Source of the DNA: Quadrisphaera granulorum
GTDB taxonomy: Bacteria > Actinomycetota > Actinomycetes > Actinomycetales > Quadrisphaeraceae
Direction: 5' to 3'
Length of the DNA stretch: 64,000 bases
Assembly: GCF_003149145.1 (NCBI RefSeq)
Contig: NZ_QGDQ01000013.1
Span: 1-64,000, forward strand
The translations under genes were made by a program, and so were the position numbers. The notes below the pieces were generated by a model. The model did not search any database, had not been told where the DNA came from, and worked only from the letters and a program-made list of their open reading frames with translations. This document shows, in pieces, positions 34,567-46,031 of the stretch. Positions within the stretch are counted from its first letter, which is position 1. Each line of letters opens with the position of its first letter.

Positions 34567-34913
34567 CAAGCGCCGACGTCGATCGGTATCTCGCCGGCCT
34601 GACGACGCCATGGCCAGCAGAAGCGGCTAAGGCCGCGGTCGCCGCTATCCGTACCGGCGGCAAGTTTGAGGAGGCGATCAAGTGGAGTCATCCATACTTT
34701 GCCTGCTCAGGGCGCGCTGTCCTGAAGCTCCATGTGGCCCGTGGCTGGATCAACATCTTCTTCTACCGAGGCGCGGAGCTCAACGACCCAGACCACCTCC
34801 TCAGCAACGGGGGAACCAGCGGCATGCGACGGCTTCGCCTCGAGCGTGACGCGCCCCTCCCCGTGGTCCAGATTCAAGAGCTGAGTCGCCAGGCAGCAAA
34901 CATCAGTCACTGA
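34563..34913 (+). CDS. DUF1801 domain-containing protein
   Basis: 116 residues. The YdhG/DUF1801 pattern is visible: DVDRYLAGLTTPWPAEAAKAAVAAIR (about 5-30), FEEAIKWSHPYFACSGRAVLKLHVARGWINIFFYRG (about 36-71) and a C-terminal helix. It is translationally coupled to the VOC gene by a 4-base overlap and shares its lower G+C content. The family has an iron-binding-like fold with unknown role. Confidence 0.85.
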   Translation: MTSADVDRYLAGLTTPWPAEAAKAAVAAIRTGGKFEEAIKWSHPYFACSGRAVLKLHVARGWINIFFYRGAELNDPDHLLSNGGTSGMRRLRLERDAPLPVVQIQELSRQAANISH

Positions 34914-35013
34914 TGACACCTGTCAGCCAGACCGAGACTGCTGCGGTGTGGCCCAGGCCACCGGAGGCGTCTCAGAGCGGGTGGTTCGGCGCGCTCCGGG
35001 GGATGATCCCTGC

Positions 35014-36852
35014 GTGAGCGACAACCGCCCCGCGACCGACCTCCGGAGCGCGGACGCCCCCGAGCTGGTGCTCGGACCCATGCTCCGCCACGTCGACGCG
35101 ACGAGCGCCACCGTGTGGGTGGAGACGAGCGGCCCCTGCACGGTGTGCGTCGAGGTGGGGGCGGGTGTGCTCGACGTCCCCGTCACAGCCTCCGGGGCGA
35201 CCTGGGGTGTCCACGGCCACCACTACGCGATCCTCGTGGTGCACGGGCTTCCCGAGGGCAGCGAGCTGCCCTACCGCGTGCTGCTGGGCTCGGCGGGGCT
35301 GTCGAGCAGTCCGTCGGGAGCGGCAGACGCGCCTCAGATGCGGTGCGTCTGGCCGCCCACCGAGGACGACGACGCCGCGGCGTTCGCGGCGTTCCCCCCG
35401 AGCACCCTCCGTACCGCGCGCTCCGACGGCAAGCTGCGGCTGGCGTTCGGCTCCTGCCGACGCTCGGAACCCCTCGATGCCGCCGGTGTGGCCGCGGTGG
35501 GACCTGACGCCCTCGTAGAGCTGGCCCACCGCACGGCTGAGGCCGCCCGCAGCGAGGGCTCCTTCGAGCGGCCCGACGTGCTGCTCATGCTGGGTGACCA
35601 GCTCTACGCCGACGAGCCCTCCGAGCCGATCAAGGAGCGGTTAGAGCGCGCCCGCCGCGACCCCGACGTGGCCGATCACCCCGAGGTCGCCGAGGAGATC
35701 TGCACCTTCGAGGAGTACACGTGGCTGTACACCGAGAGCTGGAGCGCCCCTCCGGTGCGGTGGCTGCTCTCCACGATGCCCACGTGCATGCTCCTGGACG
35801 ACCACGACCTGCGCGACGACTGGAACACCTCCCAGGCCTGGCGCGAGGAAATGCGTCGCAAGCCCTGGTTCGACGACAGGGTGCGCGGCGCCCTCGGCAG
35901 CTACTGGGTCTACCAGCACCTGGGCAACCTCAGCCCCGCCGAGCTCGACCGCGAGCAGCTGCTCGCGGCCGTCACGGCAGCTGAGGACGACGACGCGCGC
36001 ACCGCGCTCCTCGACGACTACGCCGAGCGCGCCGACACCGACCCGGACGCCGCGCGCTGGAGCTACGTACGCGACTTCGGGCGCACCGGGACGCACGGCG
36101 GAGAAGGCGGAGAAGCAGGCGGCGGGGTGCGGCTGGTGGCCGTCGACTGCCGCTGCTCACGCCGCCTGGACCCGGGAAACCGGGCGATCCTCGACGACGC
36201 CGAGTGGGCGTGGGTCCAGGAGCAGGCGCAGCCCGGCGCCCCGGTCGACCACCTGCTGCTGGCCAGCACGCTGCCGGTGCTCATGGTGCCGGCGTTCTCC
36301 GACATCGAGGCGTGGAACGAGGCCCTCGTGGCGGGGCGGTGGGGGCGATGGCTGCGCCGGCCCGCGGAGGCGCTGCGCCAGGCGATCGACCTGGAGCACT
36401 GGCCGGCGTTCGGGACGTCCCTGCACGACCTCCTGCGGCTGCTCGCCGGCGTCGCCGGGACCACGCGCCCGCCGTCGTCGATCCTCATGCTCTCCGGCGA
36501 CGTGCACTGCAGCTACACGGCGCGGGCGCAGCTCGACGGTGTGGTCGGGAGCCCTACCGCCGTCCACCAGCTGGTGATGTCGCCGTTCCGCAACCCCCTC
36601 AAGCCCGCGCTGCGGGTGGCCAACCGGCTCGCCGACATCGCTCCCGTGCGGGCCCTGGCGGGCCTGCTGGCCCGCACGGCGGGCGTGGAGCGGCCGCCGG
36701 CCACCTGGGAGGTGGAGGAGGGGCCGTGGTTCGACAACGGGGTGATGACGGTGGTGCTCGACGGGCGCAGCGCCCGTCTCGAGGTCGACCACGTCAGGGT
36801 CGACCGTGACGGACGCTGGCAGCGGCGCACGCACCACCGCACGCTCGCCTGA
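35014..36852 (+). CDS. PhoD-like alkaline phosphatase family protein
   Basis: 612 residues from GTG at 35014. It has an N-terminal Fn3-like domain (LGPMLRHVDATSATVWVETSG, about 16-36), then the metallophosphatase core with LRLAFGSCRRSE, LLMLGDQLYADEP (about 190-202), CMLLDDHDLRDDWNT (about 264-278), HLLLASTLPVLM and MLSGDVHCSYTARA (about 492-505). The metal-binding Asp, Asn and His positions are present. There is no signal peptide, so it may act in the cytoplasm, unlike secreted PhoD. An upstream GTG would add 22 residues of weak coding character. Confidence 0.88.
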   Translation: MSDNRPATDLRSADAPELVLGPMLRHVDATSATVWVETSGPCTVCVEVGAGVLDVPVTASGATWGVHGHHYAILVVHGLPEGSELPYRVLLGSAGLSSSPSGAADAPQMRCVWPPTEDDDAAAFAAFPPSTLRTARSDGKLRLAFGSCRRSEPLDAAGVAAVGPDALVELAHRTAEAARSEGSFERPDVLLMLGDQLYADEPSEPIKERLERARRDPDVADHPEVAEEICTFEEYTWLYTESWSAPPVRWLLSTMPTCMLLDDHDLRDDWNTSQAWREEMRRKPWFDDRVRGALGSYWVYQHLGNLSPAELDREQLLAAVTAAEDDDARTALLDDYAERADTDPDAARWSYVRDFGRTGTHGGEGGEAGGGVRLVAVDCRCSRRLDPGNRAILDDAEWAWVQEQAQPGAPVDHLLLASTLPVLMVPAFSDIEAWNEALVAGRWGRWLRRPAEALRQAIDLEHWPAFGTSLHDLLRLLAGVAGTTRPPSSILMLSGDVHCSYTARAQLDGVVGSPTAVHQLVMSPFRNPLKPALRVANRLADIAPVRALAGLLARTAGVERPPATWEVEEGPWFDNGVMTVVLDGRSARLEVDHVRVDRDGRWQRRTHHRTLA

Positions 36853-36864
36853 CGGCAGGCACAG

Positions 36865-36897
36865 CGAAGGGCCCCGGCGGAGTGCCGGGGCCCTTCG
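36865..36897. terminator. Bidirectional terminator hairpin
   Basis: A perfect 14-base-pair stem (CGAAGGGCCCCGGC / GCCGGGGCCCTTCG) with a 5-base loop, lying between the convergent PhoD-like and gguB genes. On each strand the stem ends in a short T-containing stretch. Confidence 0.85.
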
Positions 36898-36919
36898 TGA
36901 CACAGCTCAGCGCCAGCTA

Positions 36920-38149
36920 TCAGCGGGTGCCGGAACGGCGCTTGTTGTAGACGTCGAAGGCGACGGCCAGCAGCAGCACGAGGCCGCGGATGATGAACTG
37001 CCACTCCTGGCCGAGGCTCAGGATGATCATGCCGTTGTTGATGACAGCGACGAGCAGACCACCGACCATGGCGCCGACGATGGTGCCGACGCCGCCGGTG
37101 ACAGCTGCGCCGCCGATGAAGGCAGCGGCGATGGCGTCGAGCTCGGCGCCGGTGCCGGCGGCGGGCTGGGCGCCGTTGGTGTACGCGGAGAAGATGACAC
37201 CCGCGACACCGGCAAGGAAGCCCATGTTCACGAAGATCCAGAAGTTGACCTTCCGGACGTTGACACCGGACAGCATGGCCGCGGAGAGGTTGCCGCCGAT
37301 GGCGTAGACCTGGCGCCCGAACACCGTGGACTTGGTGATCACGACGTAAGCCATGATCAGGAATGCCAGCGTGATGAGGACGATCGGCAGACCGCGGGCG
37401 GTGGCGAGCTGCCAGGCGAACCACATGACGACGGCGCCGACAACCACGATCTTCAGCAGCAGCACGGGCAGCGCCTCGACCACCTGCTGGTACTTGATGC
37501 GCGCTCGGCGGGTGCGCAGCTGCTGTGCGACGAACCCGGCGACGGCTACCGCACCGATGAGCAGGGTGAAGGCGTCGTATCCGTAGCCGCCCATGAGGCC
37601 ATTGAGATACCCGGTGGCGAGGTCCTGGTACGACTGCGGGAACCCTGACAGCGAGATGTTCTCCAGGACCAGGTAGTCCAGACCCCGGAAGAGCAGCATG
37701 CCCGCGAGCGTCACGATGAACGCCGGGACACCGACGTAGGCCACCCAAAAGCCCTGCCAGGCTCCGATGACGATGCCCACGGCGAGACCGGCGAGCGCGG
37801 CAACCCACCAGGGCTGCTCATAGGTGATGGCGAGTCGGGCGGCTACGGCACCGACCACCGCCAGCACGGAGCCGACCGACAGGTCGATGTGCCCGGCAAC
37901 GATGACGATGAGCATGCCGATGGCCAGGACCAGCACGTAGGCGTACTGGGTGACGATCGTGGAGACGTTGCGCGCGGCCAGGCTCTGGCCGTCGGTGAGG
38001 ATGGCGAACAGCGCCACGACCAGGACGAAAGCGATGTAGATGCCGCTCTGACGCAGATTGGCCGTGAGAGCCACCAGGGGGTTGGCGCTGCCGGTCTTGG
38101 GTTGGGGCGCCTGCGACGCCGGTGCGGGCGCGGTGGCCTGGGTGCTCAT
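36920..38149 (-). CDS. gguB: Multiple-monosaccharide ABC transporter permease (GguB type)
   Basis: 409 residues with about ten membrane segments in the BPD_transp_2 layout. Typical motifs are [21 protein letters not shown] (about 88-108), [48 protein letters not shown] (about 295-320) and [31 protein letters not shown]. It forms the channel of the ChvE-dependent importer. It overlaps the ATPase gene by 4 bases and is the last gene of the operon. Confidence 0.93.
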   Translation of the reverse strand: MSTQATAPAPASQAPQPKTGSANPLVALTANLRQSGIYIAFVLVVALFAILTDGQSLAARNVSTIVTQYAYVLVLAIGMLIVIVAGHIDLSVGSVLAVVGAVAARLAITYEQPWWVAALAGLAVGIVIGAWQGFWVAYVGVPAFIVTLAGMLLFRGLDYLVLENISLSGFPQSYQDLATGYLNGLMGGYGYDAFTLLIGAVAVAGFVAQQLRTRRARIKYQQVVEALPVLLLKIVVVGAVVMWFAWQLATARGLPIVLITLAFLIMAYVVITKSTVFGRQVYAIGGNLSAAMLSGVNVRKVNFWIFVNMGFLAGVAGVIFSAYTNGAQPAAGTGAELDAIAAAFIGGAAVTGGVGTIVGAMVGGLLVAVINNGMIILSLGQEWQFIIRGLVLLLAVAFDVYNKRRSGTR

Positions 38150-39843
38150 GCGAGGTCCTCGGGGTTCTGGCTGGACAGGGGCGAGCGCGACTGCTCGGAC
38201 TGCTGCGGGGCGCCGGGTACGGCGGGCGCCTCGGCGGAGGTGCCCACCGTGGCGCCGCCGGAAGCGACCGGAGCGCCGGAACGCACGGGAATGCGTTCGA
38301 GGGTCATCAGTGCCATGAGGCGCTCCTGGGTGGCCTCGGCGATCGGGACGTCACCGGTGATCCGGCCCTGCGACAGGGTGTAGATGCGGTCGCAGATGCC
38401 CAGCAGCTCCGGCAGCTCCGAGGAGATGACGATGACGGCCTTGCCTGCCGCGACCAGCTTGTTGATGATCACGTAGATCTCGTACTTGGCGCCCACGTCG
38501 ATCCCGCGGGTCGGCTCGTCGAGGATGAGGACGTCGGGGTCAGCGAAGATCCACTTTGAGAGCACGACCTTCTGCTGGTTGCCGCCCGAGAGCTTGCCGG
38601 TCACGGACATCACGGTCGGCGCCTTGATGTTCATGTCCCGACGGGACTGCTCGGCGACGGCGATCTCCTCCTGGGAATTCACCAGCCCCCCGCCTCCGGC
38701 CAGCTTCTCCAGCGCCGCGGCGGAGACGTTCCGCTTGATGTCGTCGATGAGGTTGAGGCCGTACTTCTTGCGGTCCTCGGTGGCGTAGGCGATGCCGTGC
38801 TTGATGGCCTCTCGCACGTTGCGCGCCTGGATCTCCTCGCCGCGCTTGTAGAGGCGGCCGCCGAGGTAGCGCCCGTAGGAGCGGCCGAAGATGCTCATGG
38901 CCAGCTCCGTGCGGCCGGCACCCATGAGGCCGGCGATGCCGATGACCTCGCCGGCCCGGACGGAGAGGTTGGCGCCCTCGACGACGAGACGGTCCTGGGT
39001 GGCGTGGCCGACCGTCCAGTCCTCCACGCGCAGCACCTCCTCGCCGGGGTGACTCTCGCGCTCGGGGTAGCGACTCTCGAGGTCGCGGCCGACCATGCCG
39101 CGAATGATGCGCTCCTGCGTCACCTCACCGGCGGCGATGTCGAGCGTCTCGATCGTCCTGCCGTCGCGGATGATCGTCGTCGACTGGGCAATCGAGATGA
39201 TCTCGTTCAGCTTGTGGCTGATGATGATGCAGGTGATGCCCTCGGCCTGCAGCTGACGCAGCAGGCCGAGCAGGTGCTCGGAGTCGTTGTCGTTGAGGGC
39301 GGCCGTCGGCTCGTCGAGGATGAGCAGCTTGACGTCCTTGGTGAGCGCCTTCGCGATCTCGATGAGCTGCTGCTTGCCCACGCCGAGCTGCCCCACCGGA
39401 GTGGTGGGGTTCTCCTTGAGCCCGACGCGCCGCAGCAGCTTGCCGGCCTCGCCGTTGGCGCGGTTCCAGTCGATGAGCCCGCCGCGGCCCTTGATCTCGT
39501 TCCCGAGGAAGATGTTCTCGGCGATGGACAGGTAGGGCACCAGGGCGAGCTCCTGGTGGATGATCACGATGCCCGCGTGCTCTGACTCGTTGATGTTGCT
39601 GAATCGCGCAACCTGGCCCTCGAAGACGATCTCCCCGTCGTAGGTGCCGTACGGGTAGACGCCCGAGAGCACCTTCATGAGGGTCGACTTGCCGGCGCCG
39701 TTCTCGCCGCAGATGGCGTGGACCTCTCCACGACGGACCTTGAGCGTCACGTCGGACAGGGCCTTGACGCCGGGGAACGTCTTGGTGATAGAGCGCATCT
39801 CCAGGATGACGTCACTGGAGGGAGTGCTGCTGGTCGTCGTCAC
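38146..39843 (-). CDS. gguA: Multiple-monosaccharide ABC transporter ATP-binding protein (GguA type)
   Basis: 565 residues with two ABC domains. The first has Walker [11 protein letters not shown] (about 42-51), signature [18 protein letters not shown] and Walker [12 protein letters not shown]. The second has the degenerate [13 protein letters not shown], signature [14 protein letters not shown] and [21 protein letters not shown]. This double layout is normal for pentose/hexose importers such as XylG and GguA. GTG at 39843 has GAGGTG 6 bases upstream and is preferred to the GTG three codons before. The last 45 residues are an Ala/Ser/Pro-rich tail. Confidence 0.93.
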   Translation of the reverse strand: MTTTSSTPSSDVILEMRSITKTFPGVKALSDVTLKVRRGEVHAICGENGAGKSTLMKVLSGVYPYGTYDGEIVFEGQVARFSNINESEHAGIVIIHQELALVPYLSIAENIFLGNEIKGRGGLIDWNRANGEAGKLLRRVGLKENPTTPVGQLGVGKQQLIEIAKALTKDVKLLILDEPTAALNDNDSEHLLGLLRQLQAEGITCIIISHKLNEIISIAQSTTIIRDGRTIETLDIAAGEVTQERIIRGMVGRDLESRYPERESHPGEEVLRVEDWTVGHATQDRLVVEGANLSVRAGEVIGIAGLMGAGRTELAMSIFGRSYGRYLGGRLYKRGEEIQARNVREAIKHGIAYATEDRKKYGLNLIDDIKRNVSAAALEKLAGGGGLVNSQEEIAVAEQSRRDMNIKAPTVMSVTGKLSGGNQQKVVLSKWIFADPDVLILDEPTRGIDVGAKYEIYVIINKLVAAGKAVIVISSELPELLGICDRIYTLSQGRITGDVPIAEATQERLMALMTLERIPVRSGAPVASGGATVGTSAEAPAVPGAPQQSEQSRSPLSSQNPEDLA

Positions 39844-39958
39844 TGTGCCCACCTCGTGGTTTCCACGCCTGTGCGGCGCACGGTCCGGGCCTCACGGCAG
39901 CCGACCGCTCCGCGCCCCCGTGCGGGGCGCGGAGCAGCCGGCTGCGCAGGAGGTCGGG

Positions 39959-41107
39959 TTACTTCTGGCCCTTGTCGACCTGGGCCTGGGTGTAGTAGCC
40001 GCTGTCGACCAGCACGGACTTGACGTTGTCCTTGGTGACGACGGTCGACTCGAGGAGGTACGACGGCACGACCTTGTTGCCGTTGTCGTAGTCCTTCGTG
40101 TTGTTGGCCTCCGGCTCCTTGCCGGACAGGTAGTCACCGGTGACCTTGATGGCCTCGTCGGCGAGCTTGCGCGTGTCCTTGAAGATCGTGGAGTACTGCT
40201 TGCCGTCGTTGATGAGCTTGACGTTGTCGATGTCGGCGTCCTGCCCGGTGACGATCGGGAACGCCTTGCCGCCGCTGCCGTAGCCGGCGTTGGTCAGGGC
40301 CGTGATCACGCCGCGGCTGATGATGTCGGCCGGGGCCAGCACGCCATTCAGGGTGATGTTGGCGTCGGACGACGTCAGCAGGGTTTCCATGCGCCGCTGC
40401 GCGACGTCCGTCTTCCACTGCTGCGTGGCGATCTGGTTGATGTCCGTCTGGCCGGACGGGATCTTGATCGTGCCCTTGTCGATGTAGGGCTTGAGGACGG
40501 ACATGGCGCCGTCGTAGAAGAACTTGGCGTTGTTGTCGTCCAGGGAGCCAGCGAAGAGCTCCACGTTGAACGGACCAGCCGCGGAGGCGTTCTCCGACCC
40601 GTCGGCGTTGAGGACGCCCAGGCCGGTCAGCAGCGACGTGCCCTGCTGGACGCCGACCTTGAAGTTGTCGAACGAGACGTAGAAGTCGACGTTCGCACTG
40701 CCGCGGATGAGGCGGTCGTAGGAGATGACCTTGATGCCGGCGGCCGCGGCGTCGGCGAGCTGGCTGCTCAGCGCGGTGCCGTCGATCGAGGCGATGATGA
40801 GGACCTTGTCCCCATTGTTGATCATCGTGGTGAGCTGCGACGCCTGGGTGGGGATGTCGTCGTTGGCGTACTGCAGGTCGACCTTGTAGCCGAGCTTCTC
40901 GAGGCCGGCCTTGACGTTGTTGCCGTCATCGATCCAGCGCTGGGAGGTCTGGGTGGGCATCGCGACACCGACGGTCACATCAGCCGGGGCGGCGGTGCCG
41001 CCGCTGGTCTCACCAGCGGCGGGGGAACCGGCGCCGCCGCCACCACAGGCCGACAGGCCCAGGGCCAGGGCTGCTCCGACGGCCACGAGTGCGAAACGCT
41101 TGTTCAC
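39959..41107 (-). CDS. chvE: Multiple-monosaccharide ABC transporter substrate-binding lipoprotein (ChvE type)
   Basis: 382 residues from GTG at 41107, with AGAGAGG 6 bases upstream. A lipobox LGLSAC (about 18-23) makes it a lipoprotein. The sugar-binding fold begins TVGVAMPTQTSQRWIDDG and contains LIIASIDGTALSSQLADAAAAGIKVISYDRLIRGS (about 125-158). ChvE-family proteins bind arabinose, galactose and glucose-type sugars. It leads the operon chvE-gguA-gguB. A LacI-type palindrome at 41254 lies about 150 bases before the start. Confidence 0.93.
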   Translation of the reverse strand: MNKRFALVAVGAALALGLSACGGGGAGSPAAGETSGGTAAPADVTVGVAMPTQTSQRWIDDGNNVKAGLEKLGYKVDLQYANDDIPTQASQLTTMINNGDKVLIIASIDGTALSSQLADAAAAGIKVISYDRLIRGSANVDFYVSFDNFKVGVQQGTSLLTGLGVLNADGSENASAAGPFNVELFAGSLDDNNAKFFYDGAMSVLKPYIDKGTIKIPSGQTDINQIATQQWKTDVAQRRMETLLTSSDANITLNGVLAPADIISRGVITALTNAGYGSGGKAFPIVTGQDADIDNVKLINDGKQYSTIFKDTRKLADEAIKVTGDYLSGKEPEANNTKDYDNGNKVVPSYLLESTVVTKDNVKSVLVDSGYYTQAQVDKGQK

Positions 41108-41253
41108 GCGGTACCTCTCTGTGCCTCGAGGCCCGCCCTGGCTCCAGCGCCCGGACGTGGCCTTGGCACCGGCTCCGAGGAGCCGGTGATCGCAGTTGAC
41201 CTCGAGCGGGGCGCCTTTGCTGCACCGCACTGTCGTTTCCTGCGCAGGGTCGA

Positions 41254-41269
41254 TTGTGAACGCTCACAA
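41254..41269. promoter_or_regulatory. LacI-type operator upstream of chvE
   Basis: TTGTGAACGCTCACAA is a near-perfect 16-base palindrome with one mismatch pair. It matches the perfect palindrome before araD (28873) at 13 of 14 core positions, so one regulator probably binds both. It is about 147 bases before the chvE start codon. Confidence 0.8.
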
Positions 41270-41384
41270 CCCAGGGCGGTCAAGGGCTCTCAGCCACTCG
41301 GTAGGTCACGATCCGGTCACGCCCCACACAGTCCGGTCGGGGACCGGCGCAGGAGCGGCGCAGAGCGCCGGGTGACCATGGGGC

Positions 41385-42302
41385 GTGCCTTCGCTCCGCC
41401 CCAGCGCGCCGGACCGTGCGGATCTCGTCGCGCGCGTGCTCGCCTGGTATGCCGAGCACGCGCGCGACCTGCCCTGGCGCCGGCCGGGGCCGCCCGAGAA
41501 GAGGGCGTGGCCGGTGCTCGTCAGCGAGGTGATGCTCCAGCAGACGCCCGTCGCCCGAGTGGAACCCGTGTGGCGTGCGTGGCTGCACCGCTGGCCAGAG
41601 CCTGCTGCGCTGGCCGCCGAGCCCGCCGGCGAAGCCGTGCGGGCGTGGGGCCGGCTGGGCTATCCCCGCCGGGCCCTGCGCCTGCACGCGGCAGCAGGCG
41701 CCGTCGTCGAGCGGCACGGCGGGCGGGTGCCGTCGGACCAGGCAGAGCTGCGGGCGCTGCCGGGGGTCGGCGCGTACACCGCCGCCGCGGTGGGCGCATT
41801 CGCCTTCGACCAGCGGGTAGCGGTGGTCGACACCAACGTCCGCCGCGTGCTCGCGCGTACCGTGCAGGGCAAGGCGCAGCCGGCGCCGGCGCTGACCGCC
41901 GCCGAGACGGCCCTGGCGGTCGCGGTGCTGCCTGAGGCGCCCTCGGACGACCCCGTCCTGCCGGCCCGCTGGTCTGTCGCCGTGATGGAACTGGGAGCCC
42001 TGGTCTGCACCGCGCGGGCGCCGCGATGCGGCGCGTGCCCCGTCGTCGACCTGTGTGCCTGGCAACGCGCCGGGGCGCCCCCGGACGACGGGCCGGCGCG
42101 GCGCGGTCAAGCCTGGCATGGCACCGACCGGCAGGTGCGGGGCCGGCTGCTCGCCCTGTTGCGGGAGGCGCCCGGTCCCCTCGACGCCGCGGCCCTCTCG
42201 GTCGCTTGGGACGACGACGCCCAGCGCGAGCGCTGCCTGGCCTCTCTCGTGACCGACGGGCTCGTCGTCCCCGCCGAGGGTGGGTGGGCCCTGCCGGGCT
42301 GA
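41385..42302 (+). CDS. mutY: A/G-specific adenine glycosylase
   Basis: 305 residues. It removes adenine opposite 8-oxoguanine. Signatures are DLPWRRPGPP (about 28-37), SEVMLQQTPVARV (catalytic Glu, about 47-59), helix-hairpin-helix LPGVGAYTAAAVGAFAFDQ (about 124-142) with catalytic Asp in VVDTNVRRVLAR, and an iron-sulfur loop C-x6-C-x2-C-x5-C (CTARAPRCGACPVVDLC, about 205-222). It lacks the C-terminal NUDIX-like domain of longer MutY proteins, as is usual in actinobacteria. Confidence 0.94.
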   Translation: MPSLRPSAPDRADLVARVLAWYAEHARDLPWRRPGPPEKRAWPVLVSEVMLQQTPVARVEPVWRAWLHRWPEPAALAAEPAGEAVRAWGRLGYPRRALRLHAAAGAVVERHGGRVPSDQAELRALPGVGAYTAAAVGAFAFDQRVAVVDTNVRRVLARTVQGKAQPAPALTAAETALAVAVLPEAPSDDPVLPARWSVAVMELGALVCTARAPRCGACPVVDLCAWQRAGAPPDDGPARRGQAWHGTDRQVRGRLLALLREAPGPLDAAALSVAWDDDAQRERCLASLVTDGLVVPAEGGWALPG

Positions 42303-42360
42303 ACGCGGGGCAAACATGCCTCCGCCCGGTGTGAGCGCTCCCACCCACCCGCCCCCCATT

Positions 42361-42384
42361 CCGCACTTGCCGAGGAAAGTGCGG
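42361..42384. terminator. Hairpin (copy 3 of paired repeat) after mutY
   Basis: CCGCACTT-N8-AAGTGCGG, an 8-base-pair perfect stem with loop GCCGAGGA, located between the convergent mutY and GNAT genes. Probably serves as a terminator. Confidence 0.6.
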
Positions 42385-42424
42385 TTCCCGAGCCGTCGGT
42401 GGCGCACTTGCCGAGGAAAGTGCG
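42361..42424. repeat. Paired palindromic repeat, locus 2 (two copies, 41-base period, reverse orientation)
   Basis: Two units of form CGCACTT-N8-AAGTGCG start at 42362 and 42403, again exactly 41 bases apart with a 19-base spacer that differs from locus 1. The loop is GCCGAGGA, the reverse complement of the TCCTCGGC loop at locus 1, so the element is inverted. Reading the other strand, the left flank again contains CCCTTCC. Both loci sit between convergent genes. Confidence 0.85.
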
Positions 42425-42494
42425 GGAAGGGCGGGGCGGGAAGAGCGGGGGCTAGAGAAGCGGGGGCGGGAAGAGAGAGGCGAACGCTGGGAGG

Positions 42495-43088
42495 TCAGCG
42501 CAGGCGCAGCAGCATCCTCGTGTTGCCGAGGGTGTTGGGCTTCACGCGCGCGAGGTCGAGGAACTCGGCCACGCCGTCGTCGTGGGAGCGCAGCAGCTCG
42601 GCGTAGACCTCCGGCGCCACGGGCGTTCCCTCGATGACCTCGAACCCCATCCGCGCGAAGAAGGGCACCTCAAAGGTGAGGCAGAAGACGCGAGAGACGC
42701 CGGTCTCGCGCGCGTCGTCGAGCAGCGCCGACACGATGGCCGAGCCCACGCCGTGTCCCCGTGCCGAGGGTGCGACGGCGAGCGTGCGGACCTCGGCGAG
42801 GTCCTCCCACATGACGTGAAGCGCACCGCACCCGACGACGACGCCGTCGAGCTCGGCCACGCGCATCTCCGGGACGCTCTCGTAGGTCGCCACAGCGTGC
42901 TTGGCCACGAGCACCCCGCGCTCGGCCAGCGGCTCCGTGAGGGCCCTCACGGCCCGCACGTCGCTGGCGCGTGCCCGTCGCACATGCACCCGCCCAGAGG
43001 CCTCCTGTAGGGCGCTGCGAGCCTCCTCGCCGGCAGCAGCCGTACCGGCAGCCTCGCCGTCGGCGCTGCCGGCCGCGGAAGACGTCAC
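42495..43088 (-). CDS. GNAT N-acetyltransferase, amino-acid (ArgA-like) type
   Basis: 197 residues from GTG at 43088. An acidic Ala/Gly-rich leader (about 1-30) precedes the GNAT core: VHVRRARASDVRAVRALTEPLAERGVLV (about 34-61), VVGCGALHVMWEDLAEVRTLAVAP and the acetyl-CoA loop SARGHGVGSAIVSALLDDARE (about 107-127), then FFARMGFEVIEGTPVAPEV. This resembles the stand-alone amino-acid N-acetyltransferase that makes N-acetylglutamate for arginine synthesis in actinobacteria. Substrate is inferred. Confidence 0.85.
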   Translation of the reverse strand: MTSSAAGSADGEAAGTAAAGEEARSALQEASGRVHVRRARASDVRAVRALTEPLAERGVLVAKHAVATYESVPEMRVAELDGVVVGCGALHVMWEDLAEVRTLAVAPSARGHGVGSAIVSALLDDARETGVSRVFCLTFEVPFFARMGFEVIEGTPVAPEVYAELLRSHDDGVAEFLDLARVKPNTLGNTRMLLRLR

Positions 43089-43140
43089 GCCGTGGTGCGG
43101 TGCTGGCACCGCCCCATCGTGCCCGACAGGACCCCCGGGA

Positions 43141-43184
43141 CGGCGAAGAGCCCCCGACCCGGGCGGGTCGGGGGCTCTTCGCCG
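43141..43184 (-). terminator. Very strong terminator hairpin downstream of clpC
   Basis: A perfect 20-base-pair stem, left arm 43141-43160 and right arm 43165-43184, with a 4-base loop GGGC. The arms begin CGGCGAAGAG and end CTCTTCGCCG. It lies between the clpC stop and the GNAT gene, so it should stop the highly expressed clpC transcript. Confidence 0.85.
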
Positions 43185-43233
43185 TGGGCTGGGCCTCAGC
43201 TGGTGACGGGGCCCGTGCGGCGACGGCCTGCGA

Positions 43234-45762
<2,529 letters not shown>

Positions 45763-46031
45763 GCTGCGCTCCTCGCGAGCGTGGGCGGTGCGGAGCCCTG
45801 TCCACCGGCTGCCACCGGGGACGGAACGACCTCACTGACCCTGACGATGCTATCCCCGGGGTGCGACGCCGGTGGGGGCTCGCGGCCACCACCTGGTCGG
45901 TGCGGGTGGGGAGGACCGGGTCGGCCTCCCGTCACAGTGAGCAACGCTGGCAGGTCAGAGGCCTGTTCCGGGGTGGGGCGCACCGGCTGTTCGCTGGTGG
46001 CGGACGCTGCGGCCAGACCCATGACCAGCTC

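Noticed and set aside
33195-34920. Insertion sequence or integron carrying the AraC/VOC/DUF1801 genes
   Set aside because: No transposase, integrase or long terminal inverted repeats. Only a 9-base direct repeat is present, which is weak evidence.
39677-41935. Long plus-strand frame opposite gguA-chvE
   Set aside because: Antisense shadow of the ABC transporter genes; composition typical of third-position GC bias.
42330-42343. Third LacI-like palindrome TGTGAGCGCTCCCA after mutY
   Set aside because: One arm base is wrong and it lies between convergent genes, where no promoter is expected. Probably chance or a relic.
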